A DNA stretch of 64,000 bases from Desulfolutivibrio sulfoxidireducens (GTDB lineage Bacteria > Desulfobacterota > Desulfovibrionia > Desulfovibrionales > Desulfovibrionaceae), in assembly GCF_013376475.1 (NCBI RefSeq), contig NZ_CP045508.1, positions 4,091,852 through 4,155,851 on the forward strand, read 5' to 3'. A program made the position numbers and the translations under genes. Shown here piece after piece: positions 19,149-28,978 of the stretch. Under the pieces are notes generated by a model that did not search any database, was not told where the DNA came from, and saw only the letters and a list, made by a program, of their open reading frames with translations. The first letter of the stretch is position 1; the number at the start of each line of letters is the position of its first letter.

Positions 19149-19829
19149 TCAAAACCCCTGTTCCAGGGGCGGGTTGACCAGGCAGGGGCCGGCGCCGGCC
19201 ATGTCGGCCGGGGGAACGTCCGCCGGGTCCAGGTGCACATGGCGGCCCCGGACGTGAAGCCTGCCCGTGCACAGCCAGTGCACGGCCTGGGGATAGATGC
19301 GATGCTCCAGGGCCAGGATGCGCGCCCCCAGAGCCTTGCCGTCGTCGTCGGCCAGGGCCGGCACCGCGGCCTGAATGACGATGGGCCCGTGGTCCATCTT
19401 CTCGTCCACGAAGTGCACGGTGCATCCGGAAATCTTCACCCCGTGCCGGGCCGCGTCGGGTTGGCCGTGCACCCCGGGAAAGCTCGGCAGAAGGGCCGGA
19501 TGGATGTTCAGCATGCGCCCGGCAAAGGCCGAAACGATTTCCGGGCCGAGGATGCGCATGAACCCGGCCAGGACCACGACCCGGGCCCCGGACTTGGCGA
19601 TGGCCGCCAGAAGCGCGGCGTCAAAGGCCTCGCGGCAGGGGTAGGCCCCATGTTCCACCACGGCCGTGGGGATGCCCCGCTTCGCGGCCCGGGTCAGGCC
19701 GAAGGCGTCGGCCCGGTTGGAGAGCACCAGCCGGATGTCCGCCTCGATGACCCCGGCCTGGACCTTGTCGATCATGGCCTGGAGGTTCGATCCGGACCCG
19801 GAGAGAAGCACGGCCACGGGCGTCTTCAC
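19149..19829 (-). CDS. purN: Phosphoribosylglycinamide formyltransferase
   Basis: Transfers a formyl group from 10-formyltetrahydrofolate to GAR in purine synthesis. The 226-residue product shows VLLSGSGSNLQAMID at the phosphate-binding start, VVLAGFMRILG, the catalytic NIHPALLPSFPG and HFVDEKMDHGPIV. It is slightly longer than the common 190-212 residues because of a C-terminal extension. Its ATG overlaps the end of cobA-hemD by four bases, so translation is probably coupled. The shared operon links purine and tetrapyrrole genes with no obvious functional tie. Confidence 0.95.
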   Translation of the reverse strand: MKTPVAVLLSGSGSNLQAMIDKVQAGVIEADIRLVLSNRADAFGLTRAAKRGIPTAVVEHGAYPCREAFDAALLAAIAKSGARVVVLAGFMRILGPEIVSAFAGRMLNIHPALLPSFPGVHGQPDAARHGVKISGCTVHFVDEKMDHGPIVIQAAVPALADDDGKALGARILALEHRIYPQAVHWLCTGRLHVRGRHVHLDPADVPPADMAGAGPCLVNPPLEQGF

Positions 19830-21358
19830 GGCCGGATCTCATTTTCCCGCGCCGCATGGTCGGCGATGGCCCGGGCCAGGGCCGGGATCGTGAACTCCTC
19901 GGCCGAAACGTCCGGGGTGAAGCCGTAGTTCGCCAGGGTCCTGGCCGTGATCGGGCCGATGACCGCGCATTGGACCCCTGGGGTGAATTCCCGGAAGGTC
20001 TCGGGCGGAATCTTGGCGAAAAAGTTGTCCACGGTGGAGGAGGAGGTAAACGTCACGTAGCCGATCTCGCCGGCGCGCATGGCGTCGAGGATCTCCCCGG
20101 GGTCCTGGTCGGCGGGCCGGGTCTCGTAGACCGGCAGGACCGTGACCTCGGCCCCGGCCTCGGCCAGCTTTTCCGGAAGCACCTCCCGGGCCTGCCGCGC
20201 CCGGGGGATGAGCACCCGCTTTCCGGCCACGCCAAGCCCGAGAAGCCCCTCGACCACGGATTCAGCCACGAAGCGTTCGGGCACAAAGTCCGCGCGGATG
20301 CCGCGCTCGCCAAGGGCCTTTTCCGTGGCCGGGCCGATGGCCGCCACCCTGGCCTGGCCAAAGGTCCGGGCGTCCAGGCCCTCGGCTGCAAGGACGGCGA
20401 AAAAATGGGCCACCCCGTTGGCCGAGGTGAAAATCACCCAATCAAAGGACGCAAGCTCCCGGCCGGCCCGGCGCACCGGCGCGTCGTCGGCCAGGGGCGC
20501 GATGGCGATGGACGGAAACTCGTAACAGCAGGCCCCCTGGTCGGACAAAAGCCGCACCAGGTCGCTGGCCTGCTCCCGGCTTCTGGTGACCACCACGCCC
20601 TTGCCCAAAAGAGGCCTTTTTTCGAACCAGCCAAGCCGGTCCCGCAGCCTGACCACCTCGCCCACCACCAGAAGCGAGGGCGCGGCGAACCCGGCGGCCT
20701 GGGCCTTTTCGGCGATGCTCGCCAGATCGGCGGCCAGGGAACGGTGGCGGCATGTCGTGCCCCAGCGCACCAACGCGGCCGGGGTCGTGCCCGGACGGCC
20801 GGCGGCCATGAGGTTTCGGGCGATCTCGGGCAGGTTTTTGACCCCCATGAAAAAGACCAGGGTGGAGGCGCTTTTCGCCAGGGCATCCCAGTCGTGGGCG
20901 CTTCCGGGCTTGGTCGGGTCCTCGTGGCCGGTGATGAAGCTCACCGACGAGGCGTAGGCCCGATGCGTCAGGGGGATGCCGGCGTATGCCGGCGCGGCCA
21001 CAGCCGAGGTCACTCCGGGCACCACCTCGAAGGAAACCCCGGCGTCGAGAAGCTCCTCGGCCTCCTCGGCCCCCCGGCCGAAGACGTAGGGGTCGCCGCC
21101 CTTGAGCCGGGCCACCACCTTGCCTTCCTTGGCCTTTTCCACCAGGAGTCTGTTGATCTGGTCCTGGGGCAAGGTGTGGTCCCCGCCCTTTTTCCCCACA
21201 TAGTGGATCACCGCGTCGGGGCGGCAAAAATCCAGGAAGGACTTGTTGGCCAGATAGTCGTAGACCACCACGTCGGCCGTCTCCAGCACGGCCTTGGCCT
21301 TGAGCGTGAGCAGGCCCGGATCGCCGGGGCCGGCGCCGAGCAGATACACCTTGGGCAT
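19826..21358 (-). CDS. cobA-hemD: Fused uroporphyrinogen-III methyltransferase/uroporphyrinogen-III synthase
   Basis: A 510-residue fusion. Residues 1-240 are the SUMT domain (VYLLGAGPGDPGLLTLKA, VARLKGGDPYVFGRG, GVTSAVAAPAYAGIPLTHR), which methylates uroporphyrinogen III to precorrin-2. Residues about 255-510 are HemD-like (VVVTRSREQASDLVRLL, IFTSANGVAHFF, FTSSSTVDNFF), closing the tetrapyrrole ring. Such fusions are known in sulfate reducers, where siroheme is both cofactor and heme precursor. ATG at 21358 with AAAGGA upstream; the extension further upstream has no similarity. It belongs functionally with hemL and ahbB elsewhere in this window. Confidence 0.95.
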   Translation of the reverse strand: MPKVYLLGAGPGDPGLLTLKAKAVLETADVVVYDYLANKSFLDFCRPDAVIHYVGKKGGDHTLPQDQINRLLVEKAKEGKVVARLKGGDPYVFGRGAEEAEELLDAGVSFEVVPGVTSAVAAPAYAGIPLTHRAYASSVSFITGHEDPTKPGSAHDWDALAKSASTLVFFMGVKNLPEIARNLMAAGRPGTTPAALVRWGTTCRHRSLAADLASIAEKAQAAGFAAPSLLVVGEVVRLRDRLGWFEKRPLLGKGVVVTRSREQASDLVRLLSDQGACCYEFPSIAIAPLADDAPVRRAGRELASFDWVIFTSANGVAHFFAVLAAEGLDARTFGQARVAAIGPATEKALGERGIRADFVPERFVAESVVEGLLGLGVAGKRVLIPRARQAREVLPEKLAEAGAEVTVLPVYETRPADQDPGEILDAMRAGEIGYVTFTSSSTVDNFFAKIPPETFREFTPGVQCAVIGPITARTLANYGFTPDVSAEEFTIPALARAIADHAARENEIRP

Positions 21359-21727
21359 GACATTCCTTTGGGCCGAAAGGGGGATAATGGGCCGGAACCC
21401 TTGTCCCGGCCGGTTTTGTGTACCGGCTAACGGCCCGCCTGACAAGGACCGCCCGGCCGGGAAGGTTCTTTCCGGGACCGCCGGCGACCCCAGGCCGCCT
21501 CCTTTGACTTTCCCCCCTCTTTAAGGGCATAGAGGCTTGGCCGCGCGACGTGACGGACAACGGGCGAAAGCGCGTTCCCGCCGCGCGGTGAAGACCAGAC
21601 ACAACCGAGAAACCGGTTCCTCGTGGAGATGGAAAAGGCCCGGAGACGAAACACACATGTTCGGCCCGCGCCTGTGACGCCGCCCGCCATCCCCTGGCGG
21701 CCATGACCGTCCCCACCTTCCGGACCA

Positions 21728-24700
21728 ATGCCCATGAGCACGCCTTCCGACCACCCCCCCGCTCCCGTGCTTGTTTCGCCCGGGAAAAAACGTCTGCGCC
21801 CAAGGCCCTGGGTGTTTGTGCTGCTCGGCCTGCTGTTGGCGGTGGGGGTCTTTGTCCTGCCCCAGGCCATAAACCTGTCCCTCGGCCAGCAAAGACTTAA
21901 AGAATACGCCGAACTGTCCCTGTCTCAGGCATTTGGACGCAAGGTGACCGTCAGCGGCGAGGCCCGCCTGACCTCCCTGCCCTGGATGTCCCTGCGCGTG
22001 GCCGATCTGGCCGTGGCCGACGCGCCGGGCTTCGGGCCGGAGCCCTTTTTGTCCGTGGGCCTGGTCACGGTGGACATCCGCATCCCGCCGCTGTTCTCCC
22101 GGACCATCATGCCCGGGGCCGTCACCCTGGCAAGCCCCACCCTGCGCCTCAAGCGCGACGCCTCGGACCGGGGCAACTGGGAGGATCTGCCCTTTTTCGC
22201 GCTCCAGGACCGGAGCGGCCCGGCCCTGGGAGCCCCGGACAACGGCGGCGGCCCCCACCGCGAGGATGCCCCTCCGGGGTGGGAGGTGGTCCCGCTGCCA
22301 AGCGGCATCCGCATCCAGGACGCCACCGTGCATTTCGAGGACCGCCGCCGGGGCTGGTCCGGGGCGTTGCGGCACTTCACCCTGGCCACGGGCCGGGGCG
22401 AACGCTTCGACTTTCACCTGTCTTTCGACGTCACCGGCCTTGACCCGGCTGTGGAGGCCCATATCAACGCCAAGGGCACGGCCGGTTTCGACCTGGAACG
22501 GCAAAGCCTGTCCCTGGAGGGGGCGCTGGTGGAATCGACGCTGTCCGTTCCTGGTGACGAGCGCTTCGCCGCATCCCCCACGGACGAGGCCTGGAGGGTG
22601 ACGCTTCGAGCCCTGGTCGATTTCGATTCGGCCCAGGGGCGGCTCGCGGTACGCGACGTTACGGCCGCGTCCGCGGATGCCCAACTTACCGGCCGGCTCG
22701 AAATCCAAAACCTCATGGTCCGGCCCGAGGCCACGGCGGCCCTGGCCCTGCGCGGCCAGCTCGACGGACCACTAGGCCGGCTGATCGGGGTCGCCCCCCC
22801 CCCCGGCGGCGAGTACGACCCCATCCCGCCCCGGGAGCCCTCCGCGACGACGAACAAAATCCGTTCGTTCCTCGATTTTTCCTCCCACTCCCTGGGTGGA
22901 GGGAAAAAAAACCTACGCGAAGACTTGGCCCTGGACATGGAGATCACCGCCGGTCCGGACCGGGTCGCGGTCACGGCGCTTTCCCTGCGTTTTTTTTCGG
23001 CCATCGTGACCGGCCAGGGGGAATATCTGCCTGGCGAGCGCCCGCGCTTACGCGCCACCCTCTCTTCCGAGGCCGTGAATCTGGACCGCCTGCCCTGGCC
23101 CTCCGGCGGCCCGACCTGGGCGATCCCCACCGCCTTCCTCCAGGCCACGGACGGCCTCCTGCGCCTGGATGCCCGCGGCCTGACCGTGGGGGGCGTCGCC
23201 GTGACGGACGCCCATGCCACGGCGGCCATGGAAAACGGCCAGATCCGCCTTTACCCCGTCTCGGCCCTGACCCCGGGCGGAACCGTGGCGGCGGACCTGC
23301 GCGGCGAGGTCCGGGGACAGGCCCTGGACGTGACCGCCGAGGTCGAAATCATGAACATAGCGCCCAGGCCTGACGAGCCAAACAAAAAGATCAACGGCCA
23401 GTCCCTGCGGACCTCGGTCCTCGTCGCCAACGGCACGGTGGAGGCCCACGGGGTCAAGGGCAATATGTCCCTGACCAGCCCTGATCCCCTTGCGGCGGCA
23501 AAATCCCTTGGATTCGGCCGAGGCGGCGGCCCGGCCCAAAATCCCCTGGAAACGACGGCCAGGGCGGCCTTTGTCCTGGTCCCCGGCCGGGAACGGAGTT
23601 GGGAACGTCTGGAACTGTCGGGCCTGCGCGCCCACATCGGACCAGGCGAGATCGACGGCAAGCTGGTCGTCAAAAACACCCCGGTCCCGGCTGTGGACAT
23701 GGACCTGCGGCTGCAAACCCTGGACCAGGACATCCTCGCCGCGCTCTCCGGGCTTGCCGGCCCTTCCGGCGACTCCCGGCCCCGGATGCCGCGGATTGAC
23801 GCCAGCGGCAGGATATCCGTGGACAAGGCGGCCCTGCGCGGCGTCGAGGCCAAGAATCTGGTCGTCGAGGGAACAGCCTCCAGGGACCGGGTTGAGGCCT
23901 CCTCCATCAGCGCGGAGATGTTCGGCGGAAAGCTCTCCGGCCGGGTCGTGGCCGCGCTTGGGGACCAGACGAACAAGCTGACCGTGACCGCCGCCCTGAC
24001 CGGCGCCGACGCCGCCGCGCTGACGGACAAGCTCCTGGCCGGCCCCTGCACCGTCACCGCCACCGCCGAAGGCGAGGGCCAGACCCTGGCGGACCTGCTT
24101 GCCGCCCTCAAGGGCCGCATTGAGGCTGAGCAAAACAAGGACCCCAAGGCCCGTAAGCCCGGGGAGGCGGCCTTCTCCAAAATCAAGGCCGACATCGGAT
24201 TCAAGGGCCGCCCCGGCCGCCCCGAAAACGGCCCAACTGAAGCCCCCCTGTCCTATGACGTCACCTCGAATATCCTTCTGGCCGGACCGGGGACCCTGCG
24301 CGAGGTCAAGGCCGACGCCCAGACCGTGGCCGCCTTCGGCCAGGGTGGCGTGCTCTTCGGCCAGGGCAAGCTTTCCGGCACGGCCAGCCTCTTTTTGCCC
24401 GGCGAGAAAGGCGATCGGACCCTGCCCGTGACCTTCGCCACCGGCTTCACCATCGATCCGGCCAAGAAGGCTTTCGCCGCGCGCAACCTGACCCTGGAGG
24501 CGGCCGGAAGCAAGGGCGGCGGCAAGATCGAGAAAAAAGGTCCGGAAGAGGGCGGCAAGCTGTCCGGTTCCTTCGAATTTCCGGATATAAACCCCCGGGA
24601 CGTCCTGCCGGCCCTGGGCCTGGCCACGCCGCCCCACACCGCCGAAGGCGACCTGCGCCACGGCAGGCTCTCCTTCCAGGTGGCCGAGACCGCGGGCGGG

Positions 24701-25711
24701 ACGGAAATCAAGGGCATCGCCCTCAACCTCGACGACACCCAGGCCACGGGCTCGGTGCTTTTCCGAAACGGACTCGGCCGTCCAAAGATCGACCTGGACA
24801 TCTCCCACCTGGACTGGGACCGCTATTTTCCGCCAAAAACCGGCGAGGTCAAACCCAAGGGCGAGGGACAGGACGATCCCCTCCCCCTGGCCAAAATCCG
24901 CGAATACGACGCCGAAGCCCGCATCCGCTTCGGGTGGCTCAAAAAGGGGAACGTCACCTGGAAGAACGGACACACGGCCCTCTCGGCCAGGGGCGGCGTC
25001 TTTTCCATTCGCCACGAGGCCGCCGACTTCTACGGCGGCCGGTTTCTGGCCGAACTCAAGGGCGACGCCCGGGACGTGGTGCTCAAAACCTCCCTGGACC
25101 TGCAGATCGACGGGTTCGACGCGGCCACCTTGCTTAAGGAATGGGCCGAGGGGGACGTGTTGGCCTCGGGCGGCACCACCTTTGTTTTGGCCATCAAGAC
25201 CAATGGGCTCACGGAACGGGCCCTGCGCCGCAACATCTCCGGCAGCGCCCGCTTCCAGGTCACCCGGGGGGCGCTCAAGATCAGGGAACCCGGAAGCTCG
25301 CCCCCGGCCCAGGAACTTCCTCCGCAGACCCCGGCCGCGCAGACGGCGCCCGCCGCGCCGGCCGCAAAACCAGCCGAGCCCAAATTCGACCTGTTGCCCT
25401 TCTCCGTGCTCTCCTCGTCCTATACGGCCCGCGAGGGCGTGGCCGTCACCAGCGACTTCCTCATCGACGGCAAGGACATGCGGGTCACCGGCAGCGGCTC
25501 CGTGGATTTGCGCGACGAATCCATCGACCTGGCCGTGGTGGCCACCCTGGACAGCGGCAACAAGGTCCCGGCCACGGTCAAAGGCCCCCTGGAGGACCCC
25601 AAGCTGGAAATAGACCGCAACAAGCTGGTCGGCGACATGGTCTACCGCGTGCTGAAGGGCATCATCACCCTGCCGGCCAAGGCCCTGGGCAAAATCCTGT
25701 TCATCGACTGA
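21728..25711 (+). CDS. Large AsmA-family envelope protein
   Basis: A 1327-residue protein. A short cytoplasmic N-terminus and one transmembrane helix (about 27-46, VFVLLGLLLAVGVFVLP) precede a long beta-rich periplasmic part, with the AsmA hallmarks at both ends: FGRKVTVSGEARLTSLPWMS near the start and DGFDAATLLKEWAEGDVLAS, DMRVTGSGSVDLRDESIDL and the ending KGIITLPAKALGKILF. A Pro/Ala-rich linker lies near residue 1205. AsmA-like proteins are thought to act in phospholipid movement or outer-membrane assembly. Three homopolymer tracts (11 C, 8 A, 8 T) lie within codons about 355-425. ATGs at 21728 and 21734 are both possible starts. Confidence 0.9.
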   Translation: MPMSTPSDHPPAPVLVSPGKKRLRPRPWVFVLLGLLLAVGVFVLPQAINLSLGQQRLKEYAELSLSQAFGRKVTVSGEARLTSLPWMSLRVADLAVADAPGFGPEPFLSVGLVTVDIRIPPLFSRTIMPGAVTLASPTLRLKRDASDRGNWEDLPFFALQDRSGPALGAPDNGGGPHREDAPPGWEVVPLPSGIRIQDATVHFEDRRRGWSGALRHFTLATGRGERFDFHLSFDVTGLDPAVEAHINAKGTAGFDLERQSLSLEGALVESTLSVPGDERFAASPTDEAWRVTLRALVDFDSAQGRLAVRDVTAASADAQLTGRLEIQNLMVRPEATAALALRGQLDGPLGRLIGVAPPPGGEYDPIPPREPSATTNKIRSFLDFSSHSLGGGKKNLREDLALDMEITAGPDRVAVTALSLRFFSAIVTGQGEYLPGERPRLRATLSSEAVNLDRLPWPSGGPTWAIPTAFLQATDGLLRLDARGLTVGGVAVTDAHATAAMENGQIRLYPVSALTPGGTVAADLRGEVRGQALDVTAEVEIMNIAPRPDEPNKKINGQSLRTSVLVANGTVEAHGVKGNMSLTSPDPLAAAKSLGFGRGGGPAQNPLETTARAAFVLVPGRERSWERLELSGLRAHIGPGEIDGKLVVKNTPVPAVDMDLRLQTLDQDILAALSGLAGPSGDSRPRMPRIDASGRISVDKAALRGVEAKNLVVEGTASRDRVEASSISAEMFGGKLSGRVVAALGDQTNKLTVTAALTGADAAALTDKLLAGPCTVTATAEGEGQTLADLLAALKGRIEAEQNKDPKARKPGEAAFSKIKADIGFKGRPGRPENGPTEAPLSYDVTSNILLAGPGTLREVKADAQTVAAFGQGGVLFGQGKLSGTASLFLPGEKGDRTLPVTFATGFTIDPAKKAFAARNLTLEAAGSKGGGKIEKKGPEEGGKLSGSFEFPDINPRDVLPALGLATPPHTAEGDLRHGRLSFQVAETAGGTEIKGIALNLDDTQATGSVLFRNGLGRPKIDLDISHLDWDRYFPPKTGEVKPKGEGQDDPLPLAKIREYDAEARIRFGWLKKGNVTWKNGHTALSARGGVFSIRHEAADFYGGRFLAELKGDARDVVLKTSLDLQIDGFDAATLLKEWAEGDVLASGGTTFVLAIKTNGLTERALRRNISGSARFQVTRGALKIREPGSSPPAQELPPQTPAAQTAPAAPAAKPAEPKFDLLPFSVLSSSYTAREGVAVTSDFLIDGKDMRVTGSGSVDLRDESIDLAVVATLDSGNKVPATVKGPLEDPKLEIDRNKLVGDMVYRVLKGIITLPAKALGKILFID
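22794..22804 (+). repeat. Eleven-C homopolymer tract inside the AsmA-like gene
   Basis: Eleven consecutive C lie in the coding frame near codon 358. Runs of 8 A (about 22904-22911) and 8 T (about 22990-22997) follow in the same gene. Such tracts slip during replication and can switch a gene on or off, so I flag it, while noting that the frame is intact here. Confidence 0.75.
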
Positions 25712-25725
25712 ACCCCGTGCCCGCC

Positions 25726-27414
25726 ATGCCCCATGTCGCCACGCCCGTGACCGATCCCGCCACCGGCCGGCTCGTGGACATCCGGCTGACCGTACAGGGC
25801 AAGATCCGCCACCTGTGCGGCCGCCAGGGCGAAACCCGCCTGGCCGAGGCCGCCCGCCTGGCCACCCTGGCCGGCGACGCCCTCATCTTCATCGGCTTTG
25901 GCCTTGGGACCGCACCGGCCCTGGCCCTGGCCCTTGGCGCGCCCCGCGTGGTCGTCGTCGACCGCGAATCCGGCATCCTGGCCCTGGCCCTGCCGGCCTC
26001 CGGCCTTGCCGACGATCCCCGGCTGGTCCTCGTCGACGACCCCGACCCCGGGATCGCGGCGGAAACGGCCCTGGCCGCCGTGGCCGATGCCCCCTTTCCC
26101 CGGGTCACGATCATCGAGCACCCGGCCTACGCCCGCCTGGACCCGCTCCATTACCCGGAAACCGCCCGGCGCATCCGCGCCGCCGCCCTCTTCAGGCAGC
26201 GTACCGGCTACCGCAAATTCACCGCCCCAAAGCCCCGGGCGCTCCTTTTCGCCGGCGATTATTTCCTGGTGCGCGAGATCGCCGAGGCCCTGACGGGCCT
26301 CGACGTCCCCCTGCGCACCCTGCCCCTGCCGGATCTGGAACGCGGCCAAACCGGCTTTGTCGAGGACCTGCTGGCGGCCGTGGCCGCGTTCCAGCCGGAC
26401 TTCGTCCTGACCGTCAACCATCTGGGCCTGGACCGGGAAGGCCGGCTCATGGGCCTTCTGGCCGATCTGGAACTGCCCCTGGCCTCCTGGTTCGTGGACA
26501 ACCCCCATCTCATTCTCCACGACTTCCCCAGACAGGTCAGCCCCTGGTGCCAGGTCTTCACCTGGGACGCCGACACCGTCCAAAGCCTCGCGGCCATGGG
26601 CTTCACCACCCCCGCCTTCCTGCCCCTGGCCACGGACGCCGCCCGCTTCCGCCCCCCGAAACCCGACGATCCGCCGCCCGATCCATCCTGGCCAGCCGCC
26701 TGCTCCTTCGTGGGCAACTCCATGATCCACCAGGTGCGCGAGCCCCTCTCCCGCCTGGCCGCCTTCCCGGAACTCACCCGGGATTACGCCCGCCTGGCCG
26801 CCGACTTCGCCCGGCACGACACGCGAAACGTCCGCGATTTCCTGGCCCGGAAACATCCCGCCACCCTCGAAACCTACCTGGCCCTGCCCGCCTCCCACGA
26901 CCGGCTGGCCTTCGAACTGCTCATCACCTGGGAGGCCACCCGGCAATACCGCGTCCAGTGCGTATCCGGCATCCTGCCCTTTTCCCCGGTCATCGCCGGC
27001 GACCGCCACTGGGCCGAAACCTTCCCCGACCCCTCGCCGCCCTGGCGTCTCCTGCCGCCGCTTGGCTACTACCAGGACCTGCCCCGTTTCTATCCCCGCA
27101 CGGACGTAAGCCTCAATTGCACCAGCATGCAGATGAAGGGCGCGATCAACCAGCGCGTTTTCGATGTCCCGGCCTGCGGCGGCTTCGTGCTCACCGACCG
27201 CCGCGAGCAGCTCCACATCGCCTTCACACCCGACGAAACCGCCTGCTACGACCACCCGGACGAAATCCCTTCCCTCGTCCGCCACTACCTCAACCACCCC
27301 ACCCAGCGCCTGGCCATCACCACCAAGGCCCGGACCCGCATCCTGGCCGAACACACCTACCGACACCGGCTCTCCACCCTCATCGACGTCCTACGCCGCC
27401 GCTACGGCGGCTGA
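25726..27414 (+). CDS. CgeB-like glycosyltransferase-family protein
   Basis: A 562-residue protein. After a variable N-terminal domain with a Rossmann-like segment (ALIFIGFGLGTAPALALALG), the middle contains FLVREIAEALTGLDVPLRTL and NHLGLDREGRL, then WFVDNPHLILHDFPRQVSPW, TWDADTVQSLAAMGF and PLATDAARFRP, and the C-terminal GT-B domain with DVSLNCTSMQMKGAINQRVF and DVPACGGFVLTDRREQLHIAF. This is the CgeB/DUF3880 pattern found in glycosyltransferases of flagellar and surface glycan loci. The acceptor is unknown. ATG at 25726; GTG three codons earlier is an alternative. It starts 15 bp after the AsmA-like stop. Confidence 0.85.
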   Translation: MPHVATPVTDPATGRLVDIRLTVQGKIRHLCGRQGETRLAEAARLATLAGDALIFIGFGLGTAPALALALGAPRVVVVDRESGILALALPASGLADDPRLVLVDDPDPGIAAETALAAVADAPFPRVTIIEHPAYARLDPLHYPETARRIRAAALFRQRTGYRKFTAPKPRALLFAGDYFLVREIAEALTGLDVPLRTLPLPDLERGQTGFVEDLLAAVAAFQPDFVLTVNHLGLDREGRLMGLLADLELPLASWFVDNPHLILHDFPRQVSPWCQVFTWDADTVQSLAAMGFTTPAFLPLATDAARFRPPKPDDPPPDPSWPAACSFVGNSMIHQVREPLSRLAAFPELTRDYARLAADFARHDTRNVRDFLARKHPATLETYLALPASHDRLAFELLITWEATRQYRVQCVSGILPFSPVIAGDRHWAETFPDPSPPWRLLPPLGYYQDLPRFYPRTDVSLNCTSMQMKGAINQRVFDVPACGGFVLTDRREQLHIAFTPDETACYDHPDEIPSLVRHYLNHPTQRLAITTKARTRILAEHTYRHRLSTLIDVLRRRYGG

Positions 27415-27417
27415 AAG

Positions 27418-27658
27418 GCGCCGGGGGGCTCCGCCCCCCATACCCCCGGCAGGGGCGTCATGCCCCCGCACCCCGACACGCGGCGGTCCTGTGTTCGCGC
27501 ACCGCGCGCGGACACAGGACCGCCGCGAAATCGGGCAGCATGGCCCGAAGCCCTGGCCGGAGGGCATGATTGCCTCCGTATCCCGTGATTTCCGGCGGTT
27601 TTTCTCCGGCGCAAAGCGCCGGGAAAAAAACCGCCGGAGTCAGGGGGTCCGGGGGGGA
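27418..27658. repeat. Modular intergenic palindromic repeat, type 2 (copy D, left part)
   Basis: The reverse complement of the element at 60215-60471, interrupted on its right by an insertion sequence. It contains a hairpin of about 22-24 bp (27479-27527), a hairpin at 27591-27643 with AT-rich inner bases, and the conserved block CAGGGGGTCCGGGGGGG at its end. The right remainder lies at 29067-29110. Compared with the sister copy, the long stem has CCTG/CAGG where the other has CTTG/CAAG, a paired change. Confidence 0.85.
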
Positions 27659-27738
27659 TGTATGAACCGGGTACATAGGTGACAGTTTAGACCGGGAACA
27701 TGGGTAACAGTTTCCGATAAGGGTATCGGAGGTGTCCG

Positions 27739-28950
27739 ATGCCTTGGAAACAGGTTAATCCCATGGATGAGCGTGTTCGATTCGTCGTTGAAACACAACT
27801 TGGCATGAAATCGATCCAGCAGCTTTGCCATGACTATGGAATCAGTCGCAAGACAGGCTATAAGTGGTTAGAAAGGCGTGCTAAAGGTGGTTTTGAAGCC
27901 TGTATGGATCAAAGTCGAGCGCCTCATTCATGTCCACATAAGACCAGTGACAAGATAGAAGCACGGCTAATTGAGTTGCGCAACATCTATCCAAAGTGGG
28001 GTCCGAAAAAGCTTGTTGCGCTTCTTGAAATGGAGATGAAGGAAAGCCACGTCATCTCAGCGAGCACCGCAGGAGATATATTGTATCGCCATGGCTTGGT
28101 AGTTCCCAGAAAAGTAAAAAAACGAAATTACGGGAAGACGAAAACCCATTTTTTGAGGGAGCCAACATCTGCCAACGATGTATGGGCTGTGGATTATAAA
28201 GGATGGTTCCGGACCAAAGACCATTTCGTCTGCCATCCATTAACCGTGACAGATTTGCATAGTCGATATGTCTTGTGGTGCAAGGGGCACAGAAAACAAT
28301 CGGCCTCTGAAGTAGAAAAAAATTTTGAAACAATCTTCACTACGTATGGAGTGCCACTGGCACTCAGAATGGACAATGGTTCCCCGTTTGGCTCAACTGG
28401 ACCAGGAGGGCTGACATATTTAAGTCTGAGATGGATGCAGATTGGAATTGATATAGAATTCATAACTCCTGGGAAGCCGCAACAAAACGGAAGCCATGAG
28501 CGCATGCATAGAACATTGAAGTTTGAAGCGATCTTGCCACCAGCACGTGATATATATGAACAGCAGTATCGTTTTGACGCCTGGAGAGAACGATTTAATA
28601 CGCTTCGTCCCCATGAATCCTTGCAGCAGAAAACGCCAGAATCGGTATATACCCCATCGCCTCGGCGTTATACTGGTAGAAAGGGATTCACATATCCAGG
28701 TTACTTTGAGGTCCGGTCCGTTCGAAAAGACGGCATGTTTTTTTGGAAGGGGACACTGCGTTTTGTCGGCGAGGCATTCGGAAAAGAACAGATCGGCCTG
28801 GTCCGTGACCACGAAGATCGATGGCTTGTGTTTGCCGGAGAGATGCTTGTGGGGTGGTTTCATGAATCGTTGTCGGGAGTTAGACCCCTGAGCGAATGGG
28901 AATCATTTTGTGGCCGAGTTGGGCGGCGGCCTCCGACGGGCTCTTTGTAG
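27739..28950 (+). CDS. IS481-type DDE transposase
   Basis: A 403-residue transposase. N-terminal helix-turn-helix (DYGISRKTGYKWLERRA) and a linking helix precede the integrase core, with catalytic residues in VWAVDYKGWF, LRMDNGSPF and QQNGSHERMHRTLK, a DDE triad. The C-terminal extension (SVRKDGMFFWKGTL, GWFHESLSGV) is typical of the longer IS481 members. Codon use is AT-richer than in the host. The last codons, CGRVGRRPPTGSL, run into an 18-bp GC-rich inverted repeat unlike the rest of the gene. ATG at 27739; a second ATG at 27763 is possible. Confidence 0.93.
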   Translation: MPWKQVNPMDERVRFVVETQLGMKSIQQLCHDYGISRKTGYKWLERRAKGGFEACMDQSRAPHSCPHKTSDKIEARLIELRNIYPKWGPKKLVALLEMEMKESHVISASTAGDILYRHGLVVPRKVKKRNYGKTKTHFLREPTSANDVWAVDYKGWFRTKDHFVCHPLTVTDLHSRYVLWCKGHRKQSASEVEKNFETIFTTYGVPLALRMDNGSPFGSTGPGGLTYLSLRWMQIGIDIEFITPGKPQQNGSHERMHRTLKFEAILPPARDIYEQQYRFDAWRERFNTLRPHESLQQKTPESVYTPSPRRYTGRKGFTYPGYFEVRSVRKDGMFFWKGTLRFVGEAFGKEQIGLVRDHEDRWLVFAGEMLVGWFHESLSGVRPLSEWESFCGRVGRRPPTGSL

Positions 28951-28978
28951 GCCCATTCTCGGCCGCCGCCCAACTCGG
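28914..28978. repeat. 18-bp perfect inverted repeat at the transposase 3' end
   Basis: CCGAGTTGGGCGGCGGCC at 28914-28931 and its exact complement at 28961-28978 enclose a 29-base loop. It overlaps the transposase stop codon and is GC-rich in an otherwise AT-rich element. It could end transcription of the transposase or block read-through, though no T-tract follows. Confidence 0.85.
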
